A stretch of DNA of 8,288 nt from Pseudomonadota bacterium. Lineage in GTDB: Bacteria > Pseudomonadota > Alphaproteobacteria > Ferrovibrionales > Ferrovibrionaceae. Both the position numbers and the translations under genes were made by a program. The notes beneath the pieces are model-generated. The model had not been told where the DNA came from and did not search any database. It worked only from the letters and a program-made list of their open reading frames with translations. The DNA lies in the NCBI GenBank assembly GCA_023433835.1, contig JAEYTW010000367.1, forward strand, positions 1 to 8,288. The letters run 5' to 3'. This document shows, piece after piece, positions 1 through 5,715 of this stretch (its first letter is position 1; each line of letters opens with the position of its first letter).

Positions 1-18
1 GCCCGGCGCTGGCCGGGC
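1..18 (-). terminator. GC-rich hairpin downstream of rpsI, possible terminator
   Basis: Bases 1-7 (GCCCGGC) pair perfectly with 12-18 (GCCGGGC) around the 4-base loop GCTG, about 33 bases after the rpsI stop. The stem may extend beyond the window, because 19-20 are CC. It sits where the rplM-rpsI transcript should end. The U-tract that would make it a convincing intrinsic terminator would lie outside the window and cannot be seen. Confidence 0.4.
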
Positions 19-50
19 CCTCCACATGCACAAACGCAAACGAGGTTCGG

Positions 51-506
51 TCAGCGCTTGGAGAACTGATACGAACGTCGGGCCTTGGGCTTGCCGTACT
101 TCTTGCGCTCGACGACGCGCGAGTCGCGGGTCAGGAAGCCGACCGACTTCAGCACCGGGCGCAGGCCCGGCTCGAAATAGGTCAGGGCCTTCGACAGGCC
201 GTGGCGCAGCGCGCCGGCCTGGCCCGAGAGGCCACCGCCCGAGACGGTCGCGTAGACGTCGAACTGGTCCGAACGGTCGGCAACGATGAACGGCTGCTGG
301 ATCAGCATGCGCAGAACCGGACGGGCGAAATAGACGTCCGACTCACGGCCGTTGACGACGACCTTGCCGGTGCCCGGCTTGATCCAGACGCGGGCGACCG
401 CGTTCTTGCGCTTGCCGGTGGCATAGGAGCGACCCTGCGCATCAACCTTGCGCTCGTGAACCGGCTTCTGCTCGGTCACCAGGGTCTTGAGCTCGTCGAG
501 AGCCAT
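51..506 (-). CDS. rpsI: 30S ribosomal protein S9
   Basis: S9 is a small-subunit protein whose C-terminal tail reaches the P-site tRNA in the 30S head. The 151-residue product has the family core SYATGKRKNAVARVWI (28-43), the glycine-rich signature GGGLSGQAGALRHGLSKAL (90-108), and the basic C-terminal tail KKYGKPKARRSYQFSKR ending in the conserved SKR. It is longer than the roughly 130-residue E. coli protein because of an N-terminal extension (about 25 residues), which is usual in Alphaproteobacteria. I chose ATG at 506 over the TTG at 512: the AGGAG at 520-516 lies 9 bases from the ATG but only 3 from the TTG. The gene starts 2 bases after the rplM stop, so the two are co-transcribed and probably translationally coupled. 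Nothing looks altered. Confidence 0.97.
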   Translation of the reverse strand: MALDELKTLVTEQKPVHERKVDAQGRSYATGKRKNAVARVWIKPGTGKVVVNGRESDVYFARPVLRMLIQQPFIVADRSDQFDVYATVSGGGLSGQAGALRHGLSKALTYFEPGLRPVLKSVGFLTRDSRVVERKKYGKPKARRSYQFSKR

Positions 507-508
507 GC

Positions 509-976
509 TCAATCACTCCTCTTGTTCTTCGGGTTCAGCGCGGCGACATCGAGGGTCGCGGGCGTCTGAGCCTCATGGGGATGCTCGCTCCCCTTGTAAA
601 CCTTGAGATGGCCGAGCTGACGGCGGGCCAGCGGGCTCTCCTTGGGCAGCATGCGCTCGACCGCCTTGAGCAGCACGCGCTCCGGGAAGCGGCCGTCGAG
701 GCGCTCGGCGAAGGTGCGGCCCTTGATGCCACCGGGATGGCCGGTGTGCCAGTAGAACACCTCGTTCTCGCGCTTGCGGCCGGTCAGCTTGACCTTCTCC
801 GCATTGACGACGATGACGTGGTCGCCGCAATCGACATGCGGGGTGTAGCCCGGCTTATGCTTGCCACGCAGGCGCGTGGCGATGAGGGCCGCGAGGCGGC
901 CGAGCACAACACCATCGGCGTCGATAAGGACCCAGTCCTTTTTGACCTCCGCTGGCTTGGCCGAATAGGTCTTCAT
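509..976 (-). CDS. rplM: 50S ribosomal protein L13
   Basis: L13 is an early-assembling large-subunit protein that binds 23S rRNA. The 155-residue product starts MKTYSAKPAEVKKDWVLIDA and carries the family features VLGRLA (24-29), the RLRGKHKPGYTPHVDCGD region (35-52), and VNAEKVKLTGRK (57-68) followed by FYWHTGHPGGIKGRT (74-88). The C-terminal LGHLKVYKGSEHPHEAQ (121-137) is also typical. The open frame continues upstream of ATG 976, but the L13 match begins at MKTYSAK, and an AGGA at 987-984 lies 7 bases upstream of that ATG. It is the first gene of the classic L13-S9 pair. A candidate promoter (1081-1054) and a strong leader hairpin (1040-1008) precede it. Length and motifs are normal. Confidence 0.97.
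   Translation of the reverse strand: MKTYSAKPAEVKKDWVLIDADGVVLGRLAALIATRLRGKHKPGYTPHVDCGDHVIVVNAEKVKLTGRKRENEVFYWHTGHPGGIKGRTFAERLDGRFPERVLLKAVERMLPKESPLARRQLGHLKVYKGSEHPHEAQTPATLDVAALNPKNKRSD
516..520 (-). promoter_or_regulatory. Ribosome binding site of rpsI (decides the start)
   Basis: AGGAG on the minus strand lies inside the last codons of rplM. Its 9-base spacing to ATG 506 is normal, and its 3-base spacing to the in-frame TTG at 512 is too short. This makes S9 start with MALDE rather than MSMALDE. Confidence 0.7.
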
Positions 977-1007
977 GATGCAATCCTGTTCGCTGTAGGC
1001 GAAAACG

Positions 1008-1040
1008 CGACGCGGCCCGAGAGAGTTACGGGCCGCGTCG
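1008..1040 (-). promoter_or_regulatory. 11-bp hairpin in the rplM leader
   Basis: Read on the minus strand, CGACGCGGCCC (1040-1030) pairs without mismatch with GGGCCGCGTCG (1018-1008) around an 11-base loop, GTAACTCTCTC. The stem is followed by CGTTTTC, a short U run, then 31 bases to the rplM start. If the promoter at 1081-1054 is right, the hairpin begins about 7 bases after the transcription start. It could be an L13 autoregulatory site, as known in principle for the E. coli rplM leader; an attenuator; or an mRNA-stabilising 5' structure. The fold is seen directly; the role is inferred. Confidence 0.6.
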
Positions 1041-1053
1041 TCTCCGGGCCGGG

Positions 1054-1081
1054 AAATTAGTCGAATTCGGCCTGTGGTCAA
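1054..1081 (-). promoter_or_regulatory. Candidate promoter of rplM-rpsI
   Basis: On the minus strand, TTGACC at 1081-1076 is preceded by C, giving the alphaproteobacterial CTTGAC -35 form. A 16-base spacer leads to TAATTT (1059-1054) as a weak -10. It lies in the gap between the thioesterase stop (1122) and rplM, which would let the ribosomal operon be expressed independently of the thioesterase. The -35 is convincing and the -10 is poor. Confidence 0.5.
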
Positions 1082-1121
1082 GCGGAAACGCAGGCAAACC
1101 CTGGGATTTTCGGCTTGGGTA

Positions 1122-1568
1122 TCATGGTACCGCGGATTTTTCCTCGCGCGGCGGGATCGAATAGGTCAGGGTCGCGTGCGCCACCGGATCCTCGGTGCCC
1201 TCCGAGTAGATCGTCGCCTCGCCCACCGCCAGCCGCTTGCCGAGCTTGAGCAACTTCAAGTCGGCGAGGAGGTCGACCGGCTCGGGCTTGCGCAGGAAAT
1301 TGATGTTGAGGTTGGTGGTTACCGCGAGCGCCACCGGCCCGATATGGGCGAGGATCAGCAGGTAGAGGCCGGCATCGGCCATCGTCATCATCGTCGGGCC
1401 CGAAATCGTGCCGCCCGGCCTCAGGTGCTGGTGGGCAACGGGCACGCGCAGCCGCATCCGGCCGGGTTCCAGCGCCTCGATACGCAGATTGAGGCCTTCG
1501 ATCTGCGGGAATTCGGCATCGAGGAAGCGGTGCAGGGCCACCGCATCCATGACCAGTTCGCCCTTCAC
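1122..1568 (-). CDS. PaaI-family hotdog-fold thioesterase
   Basis: This 148-residue protein belongs to the hotdog-fold acyl-CoA thioesterases of the PaaI/YdiI type, cytoplasmic enzymes that hydrolyse acyl- or aryl-CoA thioesters, usually as tetramers. The visible motif is HQHLRPGGTISGPTMMTMADAG (46-67, shown here in outline): H48, G52-G53, G57 and the likely catalytic acid D65 on the central helix. NLNINFLRKP (86-95) is the usual strand after the helix. The start is GTG at 1568, chosen because GGGGAGGAG (1584-1576) lies 7 bases upstream; the in-frame ATG at 1550 has no comparable site. It precedes rplM on the same strand, an arrangement I recall from other Alphaproteobacteria, and is divergent from the gene at 1657. 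The substrate cannot be read from the sequence. Confidence 0.88.
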   Translation of the reverse strand: MKGELVMDAVALHRFLDAEFPQIEGLNLRIEALEPGRMRLRVPVAHQHLRPGGTISGPTMMTMADAGLYLLILAHIGPVALAVTTNLNINFLRKPEPVDLLADLKLLKLGKRLAVGEATIYSEGTEDPVAHATLTYSIPPREEKSAVP

Positions 1569-1575
1569 GTCTTTT

Positions 1576-1584
1576 CTCCTCCCC
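1576..1584 (-). promoter_or_regulatory. Strong Shine-Dalgarno site for the GTG start
   Basis: GGGGAGGAG on the minus strand lies 7 bases upstream of GTG 1568, close to the anti-SD complement. It is the reason for preferring the GTG over the downstream ATG at 1550. Confidence 0.75.
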
Positions 1585-1656
1585 GCGATTTACAGACGGC
1601 AGAGACCACGTTCGGCCCGGCTTGGCAAGGATCGCCGGACGGAGTTAGCTACACCG

Positions 1657-2016
1657 ATGGACGACGACGAAGCGCTGAGCCCGCGCGACTACGCGGCGGG
1701 CGAAATCATCATCCGGCAGGGCGATCCCGGCCACGCCGCCTATCTGGTGATCAGCGGCACGGTGGAGGTCGTGGCCGAGGGGCCCGCCGGCGGCCGGCAA
1801 CTGTCGCGGCTGGGGCCGCAGGCGATCTTCGGCGAGATGGCGCTGATCGACGGACGGCCGCGGTCGGCGACCGTTCGCGCGGTCGAGCCCACCGCCTGCC
1901 TGATCATCACCCGCGCCGTGCTGGACCGGGTGATGGAACGGGCGGATCCCGTGCTGCGCGCCTTGCTGCTGGCAAGTTTCCGGCGTCTGCGCGCCCAGAA
2001 CCATCGCGCAGGCTGA
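1657..2016 (+). CDS. Stand-alone cyclic nucleotide-binding domain protein
   Basis: The 119-residue protein is essentially one CNMP-binding beta-barrel of the CRP/PKA-regulatory type. The first strands are YAAGEIIIRQGDPGHAAYLVISG (12-34, outlined) with the usual G-E-x-I-x-x-Q-G pattern. The phosphate-binding cassette is FGEMALIDGRPRSATV (58-73): E60 corresponds to the glutamate that contacts the ribose 2'-OH, and R69 to the arginine that holds the cyclic phosphate. It should therefore be competent to bind cAMP or cGMP. A short basic C-terminal helix (about 99-117) follows, with no helix-turn-helix, kinase, cyclase or membrane segment. ATG 1657 has a GGAG at 1641, 12 bases upstream, which is rather far. 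It is divergent from the thioesterase, and PheC follows 77 bases later. It may act by binding a partner protein; that is inference. Confidence 0.85.
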   Translation: MDDDEALSPRDYAAGEIIIRQGDPGHAAYLVISGTVEVVAEGPAGGRQLSRLGPQAIFGEMALIDGRPRSATVRAVEPTACLIITRAVLDRVMERADPVLRALLLASFRRLRAQNHRAG

Positions 2017-2093
2017 GGCCGGATGACGAAACCGCCGCGCCGCATTAGGCTGTCCGGCGGACCGACGGGTTCCATGAAAACTTCGGGGGGACT

Positions 2094-2876
2094 ATGGGGA
2101 AGCGTCTTTTCGGCCTGATCGCCGCAGCCATCGTCGCTACGGCCGTCCAGGCACAGGCACAGGCGCCGGCCGCGAACCGGCTGGACGGGATCCTGGCCAA
2201 GCAGGAGATCCGCGTCGGCACTACCGGCGACTACAAGCCGTTCACCTACCTCAATCCGGAGACCAAGGCCTTCGAAGGCATCGACATCGACATGGCCGAG
2301 GCGATGGGCAAGGCGCTCGGGGTCAAGGTCACCTTCGTCAAGACCAGTTGGCCGAACCTGGCCAAGGATTTCCAGGCCGACGCTTTCGACATCGCGGTCG
2401 GCGGCGTCTCGATCAACACCGATCGCGCCAAGCTCGGCTTCTTCTCGCTGGCCTATAACCGCGACGGCAAGGCCGCGATCGCCCGCTGCGCCGACAAGGG
2501 CAAGTTCACCTCGCTCGCCGCCATCGACCAGCCGACCACCCGGGTCGTGGTCAACCCCGGCGGCACCAACCAGCGTTTCGCCGTCGCCAACCTGAAACAG
2601 GCGCCGATTACCGTCTACGAAGACAATGTGACGATCTTCGATCAGATCGTGCAGAACAAGGCCGACGTGATGATCACGGACGGCATAGAAACCCTGCTGC
2701 AGCAGAAACTGCGGCCGAGCCTTTGCGCGCTGAACGCCGACAAGCCCTTCGACTTCTCGGAGAAGGGTTATTGGATGCCGCGCGACATCGTGCTGAAGGA
2801 ATGGGTCGATACCTGGTTGCACGCCGCCCTCAATAACGGCACCTATGCCGCCATCTGGAAGAAGCATCTGGAATGA
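2094..2876 (+). CDS. pheC: Periplasmic cyclohexadienyl (arogenate/prephenate) dehydratase, PheC type
   Basis: This 260-residue protein has the type-II amino-acid-binding-protein fold but closely matches PheC of Pseudomonas aeruginosa, which dehydrates and decarboxylates prephenate to phenylpyruvate or arogenate to phenylalanine in the periplasm. A signal peptide spans about 1-20 or 1-24 (cleavage after VQA or AQA). Shared stretches are VGTTGDYKPF (41-50), TSWPNLAKDF (84-93), NRDGK (122-126), VNPGGTNQRFAVANLK (153-168) and DNVTIFDQIV (177-186). Residues known to matter in PheC are all present: D46, W86, K126 and the catalytic acid E199 in ITDGIE (equivalents of D21, W60, K100 and E173 of mature PaCDT, numbered from memory). 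C131 and C211 could form a disulfide. No permease or ATPase genes are nearby, which also argues against a transport role. ATG 2094 follows a run of G at 2085-2090. Its stop overlaps the protease start (ATGA). An amino-acid-binding protein is the alternative. Confidence 0.85.
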   Translation: MGKRLFGLIAAAIVATAVQAQAQAPAANRLDGILAKQEIRVGTTGDYKPFTYLNPETKAFEGIDIDMAEAMGKALGVKVTFVKTSWPNLAKDFQADAFDIAVGGVSINTDRAKLGFFSLAYNRDGKAAIARCADKGKFTSLAAIDQPTTRVVVNPGGTNQRFAVANLKQAPITVYEDNVTIFDQIVQNKADVMITDGIETLLQQKLRPSLCALNADKPFDFSEKGYWMPRDIVLKEWVDTWLHAALNNGTYAAIWKKHLE

Positions 2877-4873
2877 TCAAGTTCGCGTACCGATTTTCCG
2901 CCGCCGTGCTGCTGGCCCTGGCCGTCACCGCGGGGTCTGCCGCCGCGCAATCGCTGTTCCTGGAGGAAACCGGGCGCAGCGCCACGGCCGACAGCCAGCA
3001 GGCCGCGCCGGTCGCCCGCTCGCTGCGCCAGCGTGACGTCCTGCTCAACCTGGGCGTCGCCGCCGGCATCGCCGGCGGGCGCAGTGCTTCGCCGACGGTC
3101 GAACTCGGCCTGTTCCCCGGCCTCACCGTGACGGCGACGCCCGAACAGCACTCGACCGCGGCCAACGGCGCCACGGTCTGGACCGGCGGCGTCTCCGGTG
3201 ACAAATGGGGCCATGCCGTGCTGGTGATCAACGGGGCCGATGTCACCGGCTCGGTCATCGCCAACAACAAGGTCTTCGAGATCAGGCCGCTGGGCCAGGG
3301 CCGCCATCGCATCGTCGAGATCGACCAGGCCGCCTTCCCTGACGAGCACGCCGATTTCCGCGAGGATCGGGCAAGCCCGCCGCCCTTGCCGATGCCCAAG
3401 GCCACCCCGGCGCAGAAGGCGGCCAGCGCCGGCGGTGCCGGGCGCGCCGCGAGCGACGGCGCGCAGGCCTCGAGCCGCGTCACCCTGCTCGCCCTCTATA
3501 CGCCCGAGGCGAAGGCGGCGAGCTACAACATCGTCGACGAGCTCGGCCTTGCCGTCGCCGTGTCGAACCAGGCCTATGCCCGTTCCGGCATGGCGGTGCA
3601 GCTCGACCTCGTCGGCGTGCGCCAGTACACCGGCGTCACCGACAACGGCGATCTGGATACCATCCTCAACACCATCACTGGCAATTCCACGATCGAAGGC
3701 TGGCGCGATCAGGCGCAAGCCGATCTCGTCGCGCTGGTCTCGGAAGTCTCGGACGCCTATTGCGGCCTCGCCTGGCTCACCCCGGGGGCGGCCAGCGCCT
3801 ATTCCTCGATCGTGCGTTCCTGCGCCATCAGCAACCTGTCGTTCCCCCACGAGCTCGGCCATAATCTCGGCGCCCGCCACGACCGCTACGTGGATCCGTC
3901 GAGCTCGACCACCGCCTACAACTATGGATATGTCGACCTCACCGCCAAGGTCCGCACGGTGATGGCCTACAACAATGCGTGCACGGATGCAGGATTCAAC
4001 TGCACCCGCGTCGGCTATTTCTCGTCGCCCAATCTGAGCCTCAACGGCCGCCCGCTCGGGGTGGCCCTCGGCGCCGGGCTGGCCACCGACAATGCCCGCG
4101 CCATCGTCGAGCGGGCGGCCGTGGCGACCAATTTCCGCGGCGGCACGCCGGCGACGCTGGTGATCCCGCAGAGCGGCATGTGGTGGAACTCAAGCCAGAG
4201 CGGCCGGGGCTACGCCATCGAGTACTACCCCGACAGCAGCAAGCTGTTCTTCGGCGGGTTCCTCTACGCCGCCGACGGTTCGGCAGCCTGGTATGTCACG
4301 GCCTGCGCCCTTTCCGGCGCGTCCTGCACCGGGACGCTCGATGCCTATCGCGGGGGCTCGACGCTGACGTCGTCGAGCGGCTCGGGCCTCGGCCAGACCG
4401 GTTCCGTCGGCCAGCTCAGCCTGGCCTTCGCCAGCACCACTTCTGGCACGATGACCTGGCCGGGCGGCACGGTGGCGCTCTCCCGCTTCCCGATCGAGGG
4501 CACCGACGGCAGCCTCAGCCCCGATCTCGACGGCTCGGTGCAGAATGGCTGGTACTATTCGTCCAGCGAGCTGGGCTCGGGCTGGTTCTTCGAGGTCCAG
4601 TCTGCTTCGCCCAACCGGATGTTCGCACTGGCCTACATGTACAACGCCGCCGGCCAGCCGACCTGGTATCTCGCCAGCGGCGCGATGACCACGACAACGA
4701 TGTTCGAGGGCCGCCTGACCGAATTCGCCGGCGGCGCGCCGATCTCGGCGCCGGCGACATCGCCGACATCGTCGGCCGATCGCGGCGCCGTCACCGTGCG
4801 GTTCTCGTCGAATCGCACGGCGCAGGTGACCTTGCCGACGCGCAGCATCACCCTGACGCGCTTCAGCCAGTGA
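2873..4873 (+). CDS. Secreted M72-like zinc metalloprotease (peptidyl-Asp metalloendopeptidase type) with duplicated C-terminal domain
   Basis: This 666-residue preproprotease has a signal peptide (1-25, cleavage near SAAA/Q), a propeptide (about 26-165), and a Pro/Ala-rich linker (168-200). The metzincin catalytic domain spans about 201-423. The zinc motif HELGHNLGARHD (326-337) supplies ligands H326, H330 and H336 and the catalytic base E327. The Met-turn is RTVMAYNNAC with M364. Strings such as LYTPEAKA, SNQAYARSG, DAYCGLAWL, YNYGYV and YFSSPN fit the MEROPS M72 family (Asp-N-like endopeptidases), so cleavage beside Asp is possible but not shown. C297/C317 and C370/C377 may form disulfides. 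Two Trp/Tyr-rich units follow (434-541 and 558-665). No cysteine-switch motif is seen in the propeptide, which has no Cys. The start ATG overlaps the pheC stop by 4 bases, suggesting translational coupling. It probably leaves the cell via Sec and a further secretion step. Confidence 0.88.
   Translation: MIKFAYRFSAAVLLALAVTAGSAAAQSLFLEETGRSATADSQQAAPVARSLRQRDVLLNLGVAAGIAGGRSASPTVELGLFPGLTVTATPEQHSTAANGATVWTGGVSGDKWGHAVLVINGADVTGSVIANNKVFEIRPLGQGRHRIVEIDQAAFPDEHADFREDRASPPPLPMPKATPAQKAASAGGAGRAASDGAQASSRVTLLALYTPEAKAASYNIVDELGLAVAVSNQAYARSGMAVQLDLVGVRQYTGVTDNGDLDTILNTITGNSTIEGWRDQAQADLVALVSEVSDAYCGLAWLTPGAASAYSSIVRSCAISNLSFPHELGHNLGARHDRYVDPSSSTTAYNYGYVDLTAKVRTVMAYNNACTDAGFNCTRVGYFSSPNLSLNGRPLGVALGAGLATDNARAIVERAAVATNFRGGTPATLVIPQSGMWWNSSQSGRGYAIEYYPDSSKLFFGGFLYAADGSAAWYVTACALSGASCTGTLDAYRGGSTLTSSSGSGLGQTGSVGQLSLAFASTTSGTMTWPGGTVALSRFPIEGTDGSLSPDLDGSVQNGWYYSSSELGSGWFFEVQSASPNRMFALAYMYNAAGQPTWYLASGAMTTTTMFEGRLTEFAGGAPISAPATSPTSSADRGAVTVRFSSNRTAQVTLPTRSITLTRFSQ
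4172..4867 (+). repeat. Tandem duplicated Trp/Tyr-rich domain at the protease C-terminus
   Basis: Two protein-level units of about 108 residues each make up the C-terminal third of the protease: residues 434-541 (bases 4172-4495) and 558-665 (bases 4544-4867). Both begin with a G-x-W-[WY]-x-S-S-x-x-x-G-x-G pattern (GMWWNSSQSGRG; NGWYYSSSELGSG). They continue with [YF]-E-rich strands, then Y-x-[AY]-[AN]-[DA]-G-x-x-[AT]-WY, and close with a beta pair ending in [AI]-x-L-[ST]-RF. The period is 124 residues. The DNA copies are diverged, so the duplication is old. Similar WY-rich modules occur at the ends of secreted proteobacterial proteins; binding to a surface or polymer is a guess. Confidence 0.75.
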
Positions 4874-4892
4874 CAGCAGGACTGGACAAGCC

Positions 4893-5702
4893 ATGACCGC
4901 CATCGCCCCCCTGCCCGGCCAGGAAGAACCGCTGGTCCTGCGCGACGACGACAGCCACGGCGTGCGCACGCTGACCCTGAACCGCCCGGCCAGCCGAAAT
5001 GCGCTGTCCTCGGGGATGATGGCGGCGTTGCGGGCCGAACTGGCCACGGCGGCCGGCGATACCGCCGTCCGCGTCGTCATCCTGGCCGCGGCCGGGCCGT
5101 CGTTCTGCGCCGGGCACGACCTGAAGGAGGTGCGGGCGCTGGCCGACCACGACGCGCGGCTCGCCCTGTTCCGGCAATGCTCGGACTTGATGCAGGCGAT
5201 CGCGCGGCTGCCCAAGCCGGTGATCGCGCGCGTCCACGGCGTGGCCACCGCCGCCGGCTGCCAGCTGGTCGCCTCCTGCGATCTGGCCGTGGCGGCCGAT
5301 GACTGCCGCTTCGCCACGCCGGGCGTGAACATCGGCCTGTTCTGCTCGACCCCCATGGTCGCCCTGTCGCGCAATGTCGGGCGCAAGCAGTCGATGGAGA
5401 TGCTGCTGACGGGCGAGATGATCGATGCGCCCACCGCCCTGCGCTTCGGCCTCGTCAACCGCGTGGTTCCGCCGGCTTATCTGATGGACGAGGCGGAGGG
5501 CCTCGCCCACCAGATCGCGTCGAAATCGATGCGTACGCTGCGGATCGGCAAGGAAGCCTTCTACAACCAGCTCGAAATGACGCTGGAAGACGCCTACGAC
5601 TATTGCGCGGCGGTGATGACGGCGAACCTCGAGACCCGCGACGCGGCCGAGGGGATCGGCGCCTTCATCGAGAAGCGCAAACCCCATTGGCAAGACGACT
5701 GA
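4893..5702 (+). CDS. Crotonase-superfamily protein (enoyl-CoA hydratase-like), lacking both usual catalytic Glu
   Basis: This 269-residue cytoplasmic protein has the crotonase fold, which binds acyl-CoA thioesters. Landmarks are LTLNRPASRNALS (27-39), the first oxyanion-hole segment FCAGHDL (71-77), the second, HGVATAAGCQL (115-125), and VNRVVPP (188-194) leading to the C-terminal helices. It resembles the ECHDC3-like branch (ATAAGCQLVASCDLAVA; GLFCSTPMVALSRNV). Aligned with rat mitochondrial hydratase, the two catalytic glutamates are replaced: E144 by Q124 and E164 by G144. A normal syn-hydration is therefore unlikely; another CoA-thioester reaction, or binding only, is more plausible. ATG 4893 has AGGA at 4878, 11 bases upstream. 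It starts 19 bases after the protease and ends 13 bases before the CoA-binding gene, so it is probably in the same operon as MetY. Confidence 0.88.
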   Translation: MTAIAPLPGQEEPLVLRDDDSHGVRTLTLNRPASRNALSSGMMAALRAELATAAGDTAVRVVILAAAGPSFCAGHDLKEVRALADHDARLALFRQCSDLMQAIARLPKPVIARVHGVATAAGCQLVASCDLAVAADDCRFATPGVNIGLFCSTPMVALSRNVGRKQSMEMLLTGEMIDAPTALRFGLVNRVVPPAYLMDEAEGLAHQIASKSMRTLRIGKEAFYNQLEMTLEDAYDYCAAVMTANLETRDAAEGIGAFIEKRKPHWQDD

Positions 5703-5704
5703 CC

Positions 5705-5708
5705 GGAG
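5705..5708 (+). promoter_or_regulatory. Ribosome binding site deciding a TTG start
   Basis: GGAG lies 7 bases before the TTG at 5716, which gives the protein start MSVQSH. The in-frame GTG at 5722 would have a 13-base spacing, so the TTG is preferred. No ATG is in frame near it. Confidence 0.6.
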
Positions 5709-5715
5709 TGCTGCC

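Noticed and set aside
1622..1651. TTGGCA followed by TAGCTA as a promoter for the CNBD gene
   Set aside because: The -10 match is weak and the transcription start would fall on the ATG, which conflicts with the GGAG upstream.
1074..2048. 324-codon plus-strand frame across the thioesterase and CNBD genes
   Set aside because: It is antisense to the thioesterase and out of frame with the CNBD gene; the translation is low-complexity Arg/Gly-rich.
1740..2867. 375-codon open frame on the minus strand, opposite the CNBD and pheC genes
   Set aside because: It is antisense to two well-supported genes, resembles no family I know, and has the skewed composition expected of a GC-rich shadow frame.
3060..3078. 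Stem CCGCCGGC / GCCGGCGG with 3-base loop
   Set aside because: It lies inside the protease propeptide coding sequence and encodes Ala/Gly repeats; such palindromes are expected by chance in GC-rich DNA.
2843..3880. 345-codon minus-strand frame under the protease propeptide and catalytic domain
   Set aside because: It is a shadow of a clear metalloprotease; no motif or ribosome binding site supports it.
4190..5458. 422-codon open frame on the minus strand, opposite the protease and crotonase genes
   Set aside because: It is Arg/Ala/Gly-rich shadow sequence crossing the boundary of two real genes, with no recognisable domain.
4863..5693. 276-codon minus-strand frame under the crotonase gene
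   Set aside because: It is almost exactly opposite a gene with strong family motifs; long antisense frames are common at this GC content.
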